In this document: piece by piece, positions 21,285 through 34,214 of the stretch
Layout: every line of letters begins with the position of its first letter
Position numbering within the stretch: position 1 is the stretch's first letter
Assembly: GCA_009192285.1 (NCBI GenBank)
Contig: CM018603.1
Coordinates: 1,079,804-1,143,803 of the forward strand
Direction: 5' to 3'
DNA from: Morchella semilibera
Taxonomy: Eukaryota; Ascomycota; Pezizomycetes; Pezizales; Morchellaceae
DNA: 64,000 nucleotides
Program-made: the position numbers and the translations under genes
Notes under the pieces: generated by a model
Database searches by the model: none
What the model was told of the DNA's origin: nothing
Seen by the model: only the letters and a program-made list of their open reading frames with translations

Positions 21285-24109
21285 TGTGGTGAGAGAGTTG
21301 TCTGGTGAAATGAAATGATAACTCGTAGATAATATAGTAGCTGGCTGCTGGAACAATCTTGACAGGCGATTATAGAGGTCCACTGCGAGGAGATTGACTG
21401 GTTGATGATCCCTAGATAGATATGTAGCTTAATTAGTCAATTGAATTGTAAACAGGCTTCTGTTATCAGAACGAACTTGTGAAGTGTAACGCGTCTTGTG
21501 TAGCTGCTGCTTCACTTATCGCTCACCAGAAATGAATCCCTAAAGAAGTATGCAGACACAGTACCTACATGATGAATGATGTATTCAAAGAGACTATACC
21601 CTAAGCCCTCGGTTCATCTTTGCCTGTCTTGGCAACAACCGAGCACGAAAGAGCACTCGCTTTGAGAACCTCGAGATTCATCTAATACAGTATTAAAACC
21701 TGATAAACCCATAAAGACATCAATTTACCCCAATATAGCTTTTTAAACTGCTCTTACGTAATATTATATACATTATATACTCACATGTAGTCTAAATATT
21801 CGGGCCCAGTAATACGTTACCGCCAACTGGATTCAGGCTTAGTCGAAATGGAGCCTCTCAAAAGGTTAAACCCGGCATCCCCCCTTCTTTTTTTGAAAAC
21901 TTGAATTATAGTTAGATTCAGTTAGAAAACTTACTTTCTTTTGGAGTCTAATTTCGTGGAAGGGTCCGACTCCAGCCCGATCCTGCCTAGCCGGCCAGGC
22001 CCTTTTTTCTTAAAAAAAAAATAGGCGTAGGAACTGCGTCTGAAGCGGGGCTATATGAGGTTTTTATGGTGTTTGGCCGCTTATCGATACAAAAATCTCC
22101 GTATCCGGAGAGCAGATGGGGGGTTGTTGGCAGTTTTCTCAGGCTTTCGTGTCCGGCTGAGACCAGCAGAATTGTCGAGATCATGGTTGATCACTCGGTT
22201 TCTCAGTGCAGAACAATCTTTGATTTATTGACTCATTGATTGACCAATTGATAATTTGTACATGCGCGAAGCAGTGCTTTGATTCTGCCCGAGCCCGCCT
22301 CGAGATTGCCAATAACTGATAATCCCACTGTTATTCGGTAAAGTGTTTACAATTTTTTGGTGTAAAGATCTCACTAAGTATTTCCTAACAAGTTTAAAGT
22401 TTTGTTCTGTGGCCCTAATATTGACCGTTGTAGTAGCGGATTTCCCAATAGAGAAAGTAGATCCATTTCCATCATAGAATATCACTCATATAAGTGTTTA
22501 GGTAGGGCCTGGGGCCATGAAAATCGAGACAAGACAAGCCCACCAATACTTAAATGAGATGAGGCAAGACGGGTCAAGGACAGGCTCATGGTGAACACTA
22601 GCTAGGCCACGCCCAAGTTCGAGCCTGGACTACTCCACCGTCTACGTACCCCACTGTTAGCAACGGCAGAGGACATAGAGGCTTTTATTACCCCAACTCC
22701 TCGTATTCTTCTTAGTGTTGCGAATCGCAACCGCTCGTGATCTAAGCCTGGAGGCCTTGGGCGTTACACGTAATCCAAACGGATCTATTTGACTCATGAA
22801 GTCAGCGCCAAAATGACTATAACTGAAGCATTTTGACACCACGCGCACCAGCTTAGCTATGTAACTATATGTTGGAAGTAAATGCTAAGAAGGCCCTTTG
22901 ACAATGGCAGATGGAGGTACTACATGTAGTTAACCCTGCTCACATCCAACCCTCAAAACTAGCGCTCTAGCGCCCACTAGCAGTCGATCATAATCCAAGC
23001 AGTTGATATGATATTGCTTTTCAAGCCCAGCCCAGGACTCGAGCCTAATCGATCATTGTCTTCCCTACAACTAAGAGGAAAGTGTATGTGTCCTTCCTTG
23101 TAATGCTACCAATCGTTGCCCCAAGGGAAGGTCGGGCTGTTCCAGTCATATCAGGCAAAGCATAGTTGGCCCCCAGATCAGAAATGTTCCATTTTCACAT
23201 CCATATATGCTGAGTTTTGATAAGCCTCTAGCTAGTCTACGGCTTAGAAAGGGGGTGCATTTACTATATATAGCGATTGAACTCAACATATAACATAGGC
23301 CTAGCTAGGTCTATCCACACCTTTATCAGAAGCGCTGAGTGTTGTCTAGTTTGGAGATCAGGATGTACCTGGTATTGAGAACCATCATCAACCTATCGTG
23401 TATCTAGCCTTTAGCATGTAAGAGCACCTTACATACCAGGATAACTGTCCATGGTCTGTGAGATAATGCATCAGAGCAACATGAATCTATTCCGACGTTG
23501 TAACTCCTTAAAATTACTTATGGTTACTATCCGAATAGGGAATGTTAAGGCTCCCCTGACATATATATGCGCCTTTCTAATCCGTCGCTGACCGGGAAGA
23601 AACAGCATAACTGAATTCCGGCCGCCTACTTAGTGGTTAGGGCTCGAATCGGGTAGCATGAGCTTTTCTGGAGGTCTCATTAACAAGTTGGACCAGCTGG
23701 CTAACAAACCCAACGTACCATATATGGTGCTCTCGAACGATAAGGGACGATACGAACGAACCCTACTAGAATGTTCAGCATCTTAGCTCGTGAAAGATTC
23801 AACCGTTGCAATCCTATGAACTGGGGTTGGGCCGTGACATAGGTGGTTATCACTAAGTCTTGGGGCTTGGTTGGAGCGAAATGGGATAAAACTTAAAGTA
23901 TATTTTCCAAGCAAGATGCCAGTTCTATGTAGCTCCAGTAAGTTCTCCAATTGGCCACAGAGGTGTCGTGAAAGAGCCTTTCTGTTGTATATCATCTGGC
24001 GTTTCAGAGCCCCTCCCAACGCCCTCTCACGGACTCCACCTCCGTCTCAGGCCTGAAGCAAGAAGAAGCTGGAGATATACGGGCCTCGATCGAGCCTGAA
24101 GTAAAAAAC
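21285..24109. other. AT-rich desert upstream of EED
   Basis: The first few hundred bases are the EED promoter. The rest holds only short frames without domains. Around 22.5-22.65 kb degenerate GACAAGAC/GGCCA blocks resemble those near 2.4 and 3.5 kb. A TACATGTA lies near 22.92 kb. Confidence 0.5.
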
Positions 24110-24214
24110 TGGAGACGCGGGGAATCGAACCCCGGACCACCTCTACACAAGCCTCAAGTATCTCTACATGAGGTTCAATGCTAAAGAGGTATTATACCAC
24201 TAAACCACATCCCC
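24110..24214 (-). tRNA. tRNA-Ala (anticodon AGC) with intron
   Basis: On the minus strand GGGGATG pairs with CGTCTCC to form the acceptor stem, including the G3:U70 pair that identifies alanine tRNAs. The D arm carries GTTTAGTGGTATAATAC, the anticodon stem is CCTCT/AGAGG with loop TTAGCAT (anticodon AGC), and the T arm is CCGGGGTTCGATTCCCCG. A 33-base intron sits after position 37, the usual place. The discriminator is A. Confidence 0.93.
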
Positions 24215-24251
24215 TGCTCTCTTAGATACTTTTACTATGCATTAACAAAAT

Positions 24252-24344
24252 GGGACTATAGAAATACTCCTTTAGAATTAGGCCATCACATGGTATCCTG
24301 TACTTGATTGGAGGTAGTCTGGGGTTTGATTCCCCGAGTCTCCA
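24252..24344 (+). pseudogene. decayed tRNA copy next to tRNA-Ala
   Basis: The 3' part (CTGGGGTTTGATTCCCCGAGTCTCCA) is an almost perfect T arm and acceptor strand. The segment ATACTCCTTTAGAATT parallels ATACCTCTTTAGCATT of the neighbouring tRNA-Ala, and a 28-base intron-like gap ends in TTGGAG. The D arm is shortened and the anticodon stem is weak. Six of seven acceptor pairs still form. It lies head-to-head with the intact gene, only 37 bases away, so it reads as a local inverted, degenerate duplicate. Confidence 0.6.
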
Positions 24345-25730
24345 TAACTTCTTGTTTTGTACCGATATATAGCCGAGATTCTCCTTATCAAAATAGGGTA
24401 GTTATAACAAGCTACATGCATGTAGAGACTGTAATTTTACGTGCCAAGCCACTAACATGGAGTGAAGTTTTTTCTCCCCCTCACTAAAGCAAAACGGCAT
24501 AGCCTAGAACTAGCGGGCACGCAATTTAAAAGTTACCTGGTCCTACCTAGGTTTGGTGACGTCGTTGCCTGGAAGGAGGAAGGTTTGACTATTGTCATTA
24601 CTAAATTTCCTTGATCTCCATTGGCCGTTGGACTTTCCGAATCTGCAAATCTCAATAGTAGCTTTTCACCTGTAACAGAATTGACCTAGCCTGTTCCCTC
24701 GCTTTTCCTTTCCCTTTATTTTGGGAAAGACCTCTCGCCGACTCCAAGCAGTCAGGAGCACCTTTCAAAAAGTATAAAAGGAGCTTAGTGGAGCTACATA
24801 CAACGAACATGTGACGCAACTAACACGAAACATCAAGTAATGCTTCGGCACTTACTGATCCACTTCTACTAATAAAAATTCCGAGGGGAATTTTCAATTG
24901 CCAATCAATTGTACTAATTTGGCCTTCAGTTCTTCCGGCATAATGAAGGAACCATCAATAGACTGTGTTTCCTTATCCGTTAGTCTGTCAATGCTGGCCC
25001 TCCTCCTATCCCTTATAAAAGAGGGTTAGGGTTTGTATTTGAGATTAATTGATATGAGAGATAACAAGATCTGTTGGCAAAGCTACCAATATTTTCTTTG
25101 GGGGGATCAGCATATACTTACTGACAGCTCAAGGGGTAAGAGTTTCCCCATTAAATTCATTCATACCTTCAAAACCCGGACAAAATCATCTTCCACGTAG
25201 GATACTTCATCGGGCACCTCATCATATCTACTTAGTAACGTGCGATATTGATAGAGCTATGGGGCTGGATTCTAGTTGAATAATGAACGATTCCTTGTTT
25301 ATAATTAACGAATAGACGAAGCGTCTTGGTTACCTATTCTTAGGGGAAGGTGAGCCCTTCCCCGTTTTCTATTCTGGGTTGTTGCCACCTTATAGTTGCC
25401 ACATTGCGCTACTCGCTTGAGGGTATCTACATCACTTAGGTACATTTCCTAATTCGTGTGTTCTCACAACGGGGGCTGGTAGTAAACTTTTACTCGGTAG
25501 TAATCCTAACTCGCACTCCATGAACCTCCCTGCCTTTTGTGACACATCCTATGCTTACAAAGTATTTTAGTGTCTTACAGTTTGTAGAAAGTTTATGTAG
25601 ATATTACCACGCTGCCGGGGCCTAATATGTCTCAACCCTAAGCCCGTATACCTATTTTTAAGGGTTAGGGTTAAATGGAATGTTTGATGTTTTTATTTCA
25701 AGTAAGCGCTAAATCGAGCAACCATGCATG
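24345..25730. other. intergenic, AT-rich
   Basis: No open frame of note. Telomere-like motifs are at 25023-25033 (GGGTTAGGGTT) and 25661-25673 (AGGGTTAGGGTTA); the second is 57 bases upstream of the tRNA-Pro gene. Confidence 0.5.
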
Positions 25731-25829
25731 GCCCGGTTGGTCTAGAGGTATGATTGTCGCTTCGGGTTTCTCCCCGGGAATTTATTTCTCAAATGTGACA
25801 GGTCTCCGGTTCGATCCCGGAATCGGGCC
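25731..25829 (+). tRNA. tRNA-Pro (anticodon CGG) with intron
   Basis: The acceptor stem is GCCCGGT/ATCGGGC, the D arm GGTCTAGAGGTATGATT, the anticodon stem GTCGC/GTGAC with loop TTCGGGT (anticodon CGG), and the T arm TCCGGTTCGATCCCGGA. A 27-base intron is inserted after position 37. The discriminator is C, as in eukaryotic proline tRNAs. A T9 run follows at once (from 25835) and fits an RNA polymerase III terminator. Confidence 0.94.
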
Positions 25830-25926
25830 GAATATTTTTTTTTAATTTTGACTTTATTAATACAGGACGACTTTACCTAGCAGGGAAGGTGGTGGGCTTG
25901 ATTGAGTTAGTCAACAGATATGGTTA

Positions 25927-26370
25927 GTGTGGGCAGCGGCTAAATTAGCCAAATTTAGCCGGGACTATGATGCGATCATAGAATGTCACTCGGTTTACGC
26001 TGTGACTCAATACCACAACATACCTGCACCGTATGTAAATAAATACAAATACTTACTCTTGCAGAATGGCTGTGTATACCGTGCCACCAAATATAATCCA
26101 GGGCCATCATGGTGTGGGCTTTGGTTTCGTGCCTTTGCGTTGTGGATGTACTGCCATAATTCTCGGGTTTATATCAGTTTGCTTTTATATCAAAGAGACG
26201 GGTCTATTCCCAATTGGCTCAAGTTAAATATATCATTCCCCGACTATGGTAATTATGAAATGTCAATCCATGAGCGGGGCCAACTTATCCAAGCGTACCT
26301 AATAACTAGATGTCTGATAGCGGCCCAAGTAAGCTTTCATTCACTAGTCCGATATACTCAGTTAGGTTGA
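25927..26370 (+). CDS. orphan 147-codon open frame
   Basis: This is an unbroken frame in AT-rich DNA with ordered-looking composition (YDAIIECHSVYAVTQYHN, NWLKLNISFPDYGNYEMS, RGQLIQAYLITRCLIAAQ). No family is recognised. Codon use is AT-rich, unlike the GC-rich confirmed genes, so it may be a remnant of a transposon or chance. It starts 98 bases after tRNA-Pro. Confidence 0.2.
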   Translation: MWAAAKLAKFSRDYDAIIECHSVYAVTQYHNIPAPYVNKYKYLLLQNGCVYRATKYNPGPSWCGLWFRAFALWMYCHNSRVYISLLLYQRDGSIPNWLKLNISFPDYGNYEMSIHERGQLIQAYLITRCLIAAQVSFHSLVRYTQLG

Positions 26371-26769
26371 AGATCCCACTATTCTAGCTATTTAAAAGCT
26401 CGTATCATTTAGGAGAATTTAGTAAGGCACATATGCCTGCCTCATTAGAGTTATGCCTCAAGCTCGCAGTCCTCGAGTCGAGTACTATATAGGGGGAACT
26501 ATTTTCTTTCTATATATCAAGTTAATCAGAAGTTCAAAACTGAGTGTATCATGTACACCATATCGTGACACCTAGGGTGAGGCCTAGAGGCCCTAGTTAA
26601 TTGAAAACATTGCTGACGCCGAGTGATAAATTATGAATGAGTGCATTACATGCTGACATAATCCCCCCACTGATTGGCAACTACAACCGTCTTAGCCACC
26701 TCCCATCCCCGCCATCACCGTCATCACCCACCCTACATACCCGCACAATTGGCCGCTGCATCGCTCACC

Positions 26770-27474
26770 ATGCATCCGACTCTCCGTCTGCTGACCGCCC
26801 GCCTCTCCCCCTTCTCCCCTACTGGTCTCACTGGCCTCCTCACACACCCGAACCCGCGCTCGACGCTCATCGCGCTCTACAACCACACTCTCACACTCCT
26901 CTCCCGCCTCCCCGAGCACTCCGTATACCGTCAGTCCACCGAGAACCTCACCCGTCACCGCCTCAACATTATCTCCTCTGTCAAGCCTGAGGGTTACGAC
27001 GAATACAAGCAGCAGTTCGATGCCGTTAGGGCCGAGTTCAAACTCAAGCCCGCCAGCAACACCGCCGAGGAGCTCGACATCGTTGTCAAGCAGGCCCGTG
27101 TCCTACTCGACGAATTCGCCTCTGCGCACCTCAAGACCGACAAGAGCGTGCGCGAGTACCATGCCGCCGAGTGCCGCAGGTGGACCTATCCCCGCGCGCA
27201 GCCGCCGAAGCATGGCGAAACCGCGACGCCGGCAGTGGAGGGTCCTATCGTAGATTTAGAGGATACGCTATATTTGCCGATTGAGCCACCGCTCTCTGCG
27301 GAACAGGTGGCCGAATTGGAAGAGCAAATTGGCGCGGGGTTGATTGAAGAGGTGGTGGACCAAGGATGGGCGGAGATGAAGTTGGTGGGAGAGATGGAAG
27401 AGGCGAGAGTATGGGAGCCTTTGGAGGTTGAGCCGGAGGAGGGGCAGTGGGTGGGCTTTGAGAGGAAACCGTAG
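26770..27474 (+). CDS. NDUFA5: NADH:ubiquinone oxidoreductase 29.9 kDa subunit (NDUFA5 type)
   Basis: The 234-residue product is the accessory subunit of the peripheral arm of mitochondrial complex I, called the 29.9 kDa subunit in Neurospora and NDUFA5/B13 in mammals. The N-terminus (MHPTLRLLTARLSPFSPTGL) is basic and Ser/Thr-rich as an import signal. The core that marks the family follows: TGLTGLLTHPNPRSTLIALYNHTL, then LPEHSVYRQSTENLTRHRLNII and SVKPEGYDEYKQQ. The fungal C-terminal extension carries EQIGAGLIEEVVDQGWAEMKL and ends in VWEPLEVEPEEGQWVGFERKP, which is also characteristic. The start at 26770 was chosen because MHPTLRLL gives a normal presequence; the open frame begins 96 bases earlier at another ATG. 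There is no intron. GC-rich codon use contrasts with both flanks. AATAAA occurs about 60 bases after the stop. Confidence 0.93.
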   Translation: MHPTLRLLTARLSPFSPTGLTGLLTHPNPRSTLIALYNHTLTLLSRLPEHSVYRQSTENLTRHRLNIISSVKPEGYDEYKQQFDAVRAEFKLKPASNTAEELDIVVKQARVLLDEFASAHLKTDKSVREYHAAECRRWTYPRAQPPKHGETATPAVEGPIVDLEDTLYLPIEPPLSAEQVAELEEQIGAGLIEEVVDQGWAEMKLVGEMEEARVWEPLEVEPEEGQWVGFERKP

Positions 27475-27531
27475 GTGGTAGAGGTGATAGTTGCGCAACC
27501 TCCCCCTCACTTCCCCTTGAGAGGGGGATTA

Positions 27532-27537
27532 AATAAA
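27532..27537 (+). terminator. AATAAA polyadenylation-like signal
   Basis: It sits in the tandem AAATAAATAAACG, 58 bases after the stop codon of the complex I subunit gene, just after a short CCCCTTGAGAGGGGG palindrome. Confidence 0.4.
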
Positions 27538-30500
27538 TAAACGATTAGAGGTTCTGGGGGTAGTACGGGTGTTTTATGCTTGTAGTCAGCTCAAAAGATT
27601 GCATATATCAGTCGATCTAAGGCGTTCTCTCTTGAAGGCATCCCTAATTCATTACCGCGCGCCCAAATGGGAAAAGCCAGCCTGGATTATTCATAAATAA
27701 GGTTTAATTAAGCAAATAATATTATTTTTGTGATAGGCCTCATCTCCATCTATATATGGAGCGGTAAATTTGTCAAATAAGTAATTTACCAACGGTTGAT
27801 AAATTATTTACCACCGGGGGTAATGTACTGAATTTCGGTCTTTATACTGCGGTATACTTCATTAGTAGATTAATACCAACACTTATGAATGTTTCCCACT
27901 AGTGGGCAATAGGATTATATCGGTACTATATAGCTCATTTCGCCAAAAAGTCTGTGCTTTTACCCATTTAGAGTTATAAACGTCGGTATTATTTTCACCA
28001 CTGGTGGTAAAATCACGTTTACCGCACCAGACCCTCTAAGTATATCTATAAGCTTTTATGTGAAAAGCTTTTTGCTAAAAAAAAAAAAAAACCCCGGACT
28101 TGGCCTACCTAAGCCGTATTTCAGGCTTATTTTTTTCTTTTACCTGTTTGGGCGCCGGCGGTAGTGGTGTAACTCATGTATCATACTCATTGGTCCACTG
28201 TAACGTCTTAAATTATAAAGACAATCTTCTATATATTCTCTCGTCGCTACGAATGATTTTTCATAAATAAGTACTTGATCCAAGCTGCGGCGGTGTAATA
28301 GGTAACATATCTGTATATATAATATACAACGATCTATTTTTTTAGGAGTCCTGGATTTAAATCTTCCGCGCGGCGTTAAGAAAAATGTAGTTTTACCCGT
28401 TGAAGGACCGGGAATCACGTGCTTTTAAAAAAGTACGCATTGTAGTCGAAGTAAAAGTATCACATTAGCAGAGGTTTTGATCGAGTCTTGTTCACAACTA
28501 TTATTGCGGGGATTCTGGGATTCTGGGTAGTATTAGTGAGTGCAGATATGGTTGGAGGTATAAATGGCTGTAAATTTGCGGAGAGATACATGTAAGGGGT
28601 TGTAGATATAATGGTATTTCATTATTCGAGGCAGCTCTGCTACATAGCTATAGATATATATCCTTGCTATGTGTGAATATATTGAAGTGATATATCGACG
28701 ATCTCTATATACATAGTTGAGGGTCTAAGTTTATGAATTTCTAAAGTATAAACGAAACTATTCCTCTAACTGAGAGCTATACGACCCAAGGCTGCTATAG
28801 TGCTTCTCATGTAGCTTGTACTTCAGGAGATCGAGATATGCCCACACGAGGGAACAGGAATATCGTGATATGGGAGACCTAGAGCTATAATTAAATATAC
28901 CTATTACGGTTTATGGCGCTGATAATATTTAGGGGTAAACTATTTGGGGAATAAAATTTAAAGCTATTGTACGTGGGTTGGATGTAAGGGTTAAGATTTT
29001 TAGAGATTGGGATCCAGGTTCTAACTTAGTAGTTGTACCCTTCCACTTCATTGTTGGCCCTAATAGTATCTTTTTATCAGAGAATGGATCGAGGCTAATA
29101 AATTTATTGAGATACTATTATACCATCACACAGTCGAAGCTTAAACAGAAGTATAATGATATCTGCGTGTGGTTGTCTGGGCCTTGGCTGCCAGGGCCCT
29201 CGTCCAAGACTCATGCATGGTCTTAAAAGAAAACTAGGCTAAATATAAAACGTTGCATGCCGACCATCTTCACCTACATCCTATTGACCAAGCTAAGTTG
29301 ATATCCTCATGCTCTCGTACCGTGTCTTCATAGCCCATAATTCAACTAATCTAGCGGTGTATGAAGTATAAATAAGTGAAAACTAGTTTAGCGGGAGTGC
29401 ATCATCTTGTATCACTCGACTCGTTCCTTAAAATTGAATCATAATATATCACTCGGGTTAAATGCGAGACCAGCCCCGAAGAAACACCCCAACTCGTACA
29501 GTAAGCGGACTACCGAGTACATTTGATTGATACTTCATGCAGCCCGTAGGCTATGGCAAAACCTTTCTCCGGGGGCAGGGTAAACTCTTCCTCATCATGT
29601 AAAAGAAACAAAAGAAAACTAGAAAAAAACACAGAAGAAAAGATTCGTAAATCATAATTTCCTCGCCGTCTTTCATTTCCTTACTTTCCCCTTCTATTCT
29701 TCTTTCTCCAAGTCCCCCCATCGACTACCAGGTACTATATAGGATGATGTGCATGCGCTGAAAACCGTAATTTTAAAATTAATGTCTAGAACTAAAATGG
29801 GTAGCTAGGAATATCGATATCGGGCAAAGTACAAGTAACTATATCAAAGAGGTGCATACCAACATTGTCTCCGGCTAGTCAAGGCTAGATATCATCAAAG
29901 TTCGTCCGAACCATAAGAGGGATGAATTGGATGATAGCCACCCGAGGCCGGGAAGACAAGATTGCTTTGACCAATTGAGATCTTGAGCACACCAAGTCTT
30001 TCAGAATCGGTTTAGTTGTTTTTTTGAGACAGAGAATACCATTAAGGCAAGAAATCCCTACCAATAACGTTAGGGTTATTTTTAGCTTAGATATAGATTT
30101 GTGCATCAGTTTTCAGCGTGCTGGTAAATTTGATATAGGATTGCTCCACTTTTAATAATAGTGCACCGGCCTTATAGTTCGGAACCATGTTATATATAGG
30201 AGACTTGGCGCACGGAAACTCACTCGATAATGTCTCATCATTATGAAAGGCTGGCCTTGGCCTCGCAATTAGTGGGGAATTCCATTCAAACAGTGATCTA
30301 CATTATATTAATTGTAGGGTATAACAGATCCGACATATGACTTAGCTATAGTACATCCACCGTCGCATTACTTACTACTAAGCACAACTGGACTAGTACG
30401 GTCACTTCTCCAGCTACTCACCTCCATGTTGGGATCCAATGGATCTTTAGTTTGTTTCATGGGAGAAGTTCTGAGTTTTGCGGACTGCGTGCTCGCGTTA

Positions 30501-33500
30501 GGGCGTTTCGTGGCACACATCCCCGGACTAAGGGGGCGAGAGGCCTAGTGCCAGTACTCGCATTGCAGGAGTTTTATCCATACTAAATCACCCTTCGTCA
30601 GCCTATCTTACTACATCCCCATTGACTGATTTCTTGCTACACAAATCATTTGATTACCTGAATACTCAATTTACCCCTGCATGTGTTGGGCGGAGCGCTC
30701 CCAGACTATGGACCACTCTACCACGGTAAATATCTATCCCGAACGAAAACAAGATGAAAACTCGCTAAGCATTATGTACATGTATGGTTAATAGTCTGGC
30801 CACTATCCGGCTTAACCGCTTGCATGGGAAAAGGGGGGGTATCATTGACACTCTCGATCTCGCTTGAGTACAAAGCCTCGGGATCCCCGAGATTTCAAGA
30901 GCGGTTATGGAAAACCCCGCAAACCTTGAAGGCAATCTTTGGAGATCTAAGTCTTTTCTCTAGTCTAGGACAAATATATTCAAGTAAGCTGAAACAGATC
31001 ATTGGACCTGCAGCTGTCATGAAGCTGGTTCCACCCCTCACCGCAAGCGAAGTTTCAGGATCAGTGGCCTCCTAAAGAAAGTTATTTTTGGCCTATGGAG
31101 CACAACAGATGTGAAGGATTTGACTAAAGTTGATAGTCTGTTGTATTTCCTTAAGAAAATTTGGATGAACTTGCAAACCTTTGCCGTTCATTATTATCCA
31201 ATTCCGTAGCGGATCTAGAGGTGTTGATCTTCCATCCTTTGATCTCCATTGAAATCCTACTCCAGCAGTAGAATGCCTAGAAAGGAAAATAGAATAGAAG
31301 GTGGGGGCACATTGAGATTCGCACAAGGTTCCCCAGGTGGTCATTAATTCTGCTCGAGTTTCCTGTCAAAGATAGGAGAATAATAATTTCTTTATAACGG
31401 AACCCTGCAATATTGTACTTGTATACACATACTAAGGGGACAAGACTCACTTACTACGTCTCCACTAGCTCACAGTACTAGTAATCGCCGAGCTAACTTC
31501 CTAACACGAAAGGGGAAAAGAAAGAAAAGAAGAAAAGGGGACTTTGTGTGTTACCGAATGGCCTTATTCGTAGATCTGACGTTATTAAAAGATATATATG
31601 GAGATGCGGCTCTGTTGTTCATAATTCCTACTGCAATTAACCTCGCTAGCTAGCTTGTCGCGTTACCGGAACATTGGTTTAACGTCTCCGTCCAAATAAT
31701 GATTGCCTCGGTTGTTGGCTAAATTAAAGTTACGGCATTGGTACAATTTCGTAGTTCAATTTCCACCTTGATCAGTGCACTGCAGAAAAGCTCCAATAGG
31801 TAAATAATTCCACTTCATCCAGCTGCAGGCGGTGCTTGGTTTCCAATGTGAGGTAAAGGCCGGTGGGACGTTACTCGGCGAGCAATTACTCGGCGAGGTG
31901 GTTTGTTACTAGGGTTCACTGTGTGGTGGGAGGTGGGGGGGTATATCAGCCTCTCAGTCACAATATTAGAAGAGGCTATTTATGATCTGTGCGAACTAGC
32001 AAGACGATTATGCTTAGTTATTACCCCAGGGCGAGCCAATTTTTTGTTTATCTCGATCAAAAAAAAAAAAAAATTATCATGCCTTTTCTTTGGTGGTTCT
32101 GTCGCCACCCACGTGGAAAAGTGGGGACCTTTCGATCGCAAGGAGAAGAGGCCCCACAAAGGTGCGTCCTTCTCTCTGCCTTGTGCTCATTCGCTTGTGG
32201 GGTGGAAATCGTATGAGCCTCCGTCAGGGCATGTGGAGTAAATTCTTATTTCAACGACACGTTATCCACTACATGTACCCAAGCTGATGTAAGCTACAAA
32301 ACTGTGAAAACACAATATATATATAACTATATTTTTGCGAGAGAATTTTAAGAAAAAGATTAATCTCCCCGTGATTTTCCGGCCGTGCACGTTTTGGTCC
32401 CCCTTCGCCTTGACCCTGGCCGACGCATACATAACTACATACACTAGAGTTACGTATCCTGTCTTCGTCTCCAGCAAAAAGACCTCCAACCACTGTAGAG
32501 TATGTTATCCCCGTCCGGCTGTCACGCTTTATGCAGCGCAGTCTTCCTGCAGGTCTCAGCATAAGCGATGTAAGCTACATTACATGTATGTATGATCCAA
32601 GTTCCTAAAGCAAGCAACTATCATCCACCACCCTGCGGTGAGAGGAATGGGAGAGGATTCATATTGACATCAGAGTCGGCATTTTGATCCGTCTTCTTTT
32701 TCTTTTCTTTTGTCAGAAGTTACCCCGAGGTTCCCCCGGCAAGGGTAATGATAGTTGTATTTCTTTCTTTCTTGAGGCAAACCGTAGGCTTACTTAAGTG
32801 CTTATTTTATAGGCTGCAGTTTGCCTCAAACTCTTAAGCCAAGATCTTGAACAGAGAAGCAGAGAAGTCAACTCCGCGGCAATTTCTTGTTTGGCTACGA
32901 TACTGAAATGTGGTAGCTACTAAATATCACGTTGAGTATTGTCAACATGCTGTGCAAGGATTTAGTGCTGATCGATATATAGACGTCGGAGTTTCAAGGA
33001 TGTTGCCTGCGAAGCTGCAACTTGACTGCAACGGCAGGGGCATTTTGTACCTTTGGGAATGCCACCCATCTACTAAATGCTTCAAAAAAAGGGAAAGATC
33101 AGTTTCAAGTTTTGTAGGTACTACACTACATTCCGGCAAGTTCCAACATGGTACGAAATAGACATAGTACTTTCCTATAGAATTACCACAATGTATTCGA
33201 AACTTTCCTCCTGATGCACCAGGTCTGACAGTGACAGTATCATTTGATCAATACGGGCACATGTGGATTGCTGTCATCCTGAATCGAGACCTATGTATTA
33301 CAATATCATGCATGGATCAGTAAGGAAATATATTAAAAAGAGAACATCTCTGTAGAAAGTTCTGTCCGAATTGGGCCTCGAATTAATTACCTGTCGACCC
33401 TGCCCCCGGTTTAAGCTCAGTTTTTAGGGCTTCGTCTCCGGAATAGCCGATGACATCTAGGTACCTACAAGTGTATGTATTAGGTCTAGTACGTACATGT

Positions 33501-34214
33501 ACTTTAATATGGATGGGGAATGGGGGGGGGGGGGCGTAATATGGGTATGTAGTAGTTCCCCTTCCCCTTTGTTTCTACTGCTGCACAAGCTGTAGGGGGA
33601 AAAAAAAGGGATAAAGTTAAATGAGATTAAGCACAACGGAACGCGCGGCAGAATTTAGCTGGTTGAAAACATGCAGTAAAAGAATTAAATGATTTTGTCG
33701 ATTTTGTCAGAAGATTTTGTCCAATGTCTATTGGGTTGAAAGGACCCCCCCCCCAAACGATTAACCGAGACGGGTTTAACCGATGACGATAACTGTGTGG
33801 CTGCCACAACAACTAATAATGTGCGCCTTCTTCTGTAAACGTCCTCAACCCCGAGAATTTTTTTCCAATAAGCAGGATTACCCGGAATTATGTTAAGCCG
33901 TTAAGGAGGCGAGTGAGTGACGTGATATGATCAGATCATGTTAAGGGAAAGGGTAGATTGCGTATTTTCACATTATCAACGGGGAGATAAGGAAACTGTC
34001 CGCGGCGCATTATCAAAAAAAGTTTCTGGGATAACCAGTAAGATAGATGCTAACGACAACAGTACAGTAATTGGTACAGATAGCTGCGAGAAAGAATGGT
34101 TAACAACAAATAGAGCATTAGTATTGTTCTACTAGATTATTTGCGGTGTCAAAATGTGCTCACTCAGATTAGTTCTTCTCACGCAGTATATTCTCATTCT
34201 GTGGTACATAAGTA
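27538..34214. other. AT-rich desert, left half
   Basis: Nearly 7 kb without a supported gene. Short frames (up to about 112 codons) lack domains. It contains the weak foldback candidate, TACATGTA at about 28.59, 30.78, 32.27, 32.58 and 33.49 kb, a G13 run at 33522-33534, and a small inverted repeat at 32772-32829. The direct repeat ACTCGGCGAG occurs twice near 31.88 kb. Confidence 0.55.
27757..28033. mobile_element. possible foldback element (weak)
   Basis: The left end TGGAGCGGTAAATTTG and the right end, read inward, TGGTGCGGTAAACGTG agree at 12 of 16 bases. Both arms also contain a second inverted motif (TTTACCACCGGGGGTAA on the left, TTTTCACCACTGGTGGTAAAA on the right). No clear target duplication was found and there is no coding capacity, so this is only a candidate. 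Confidence 0.35.
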
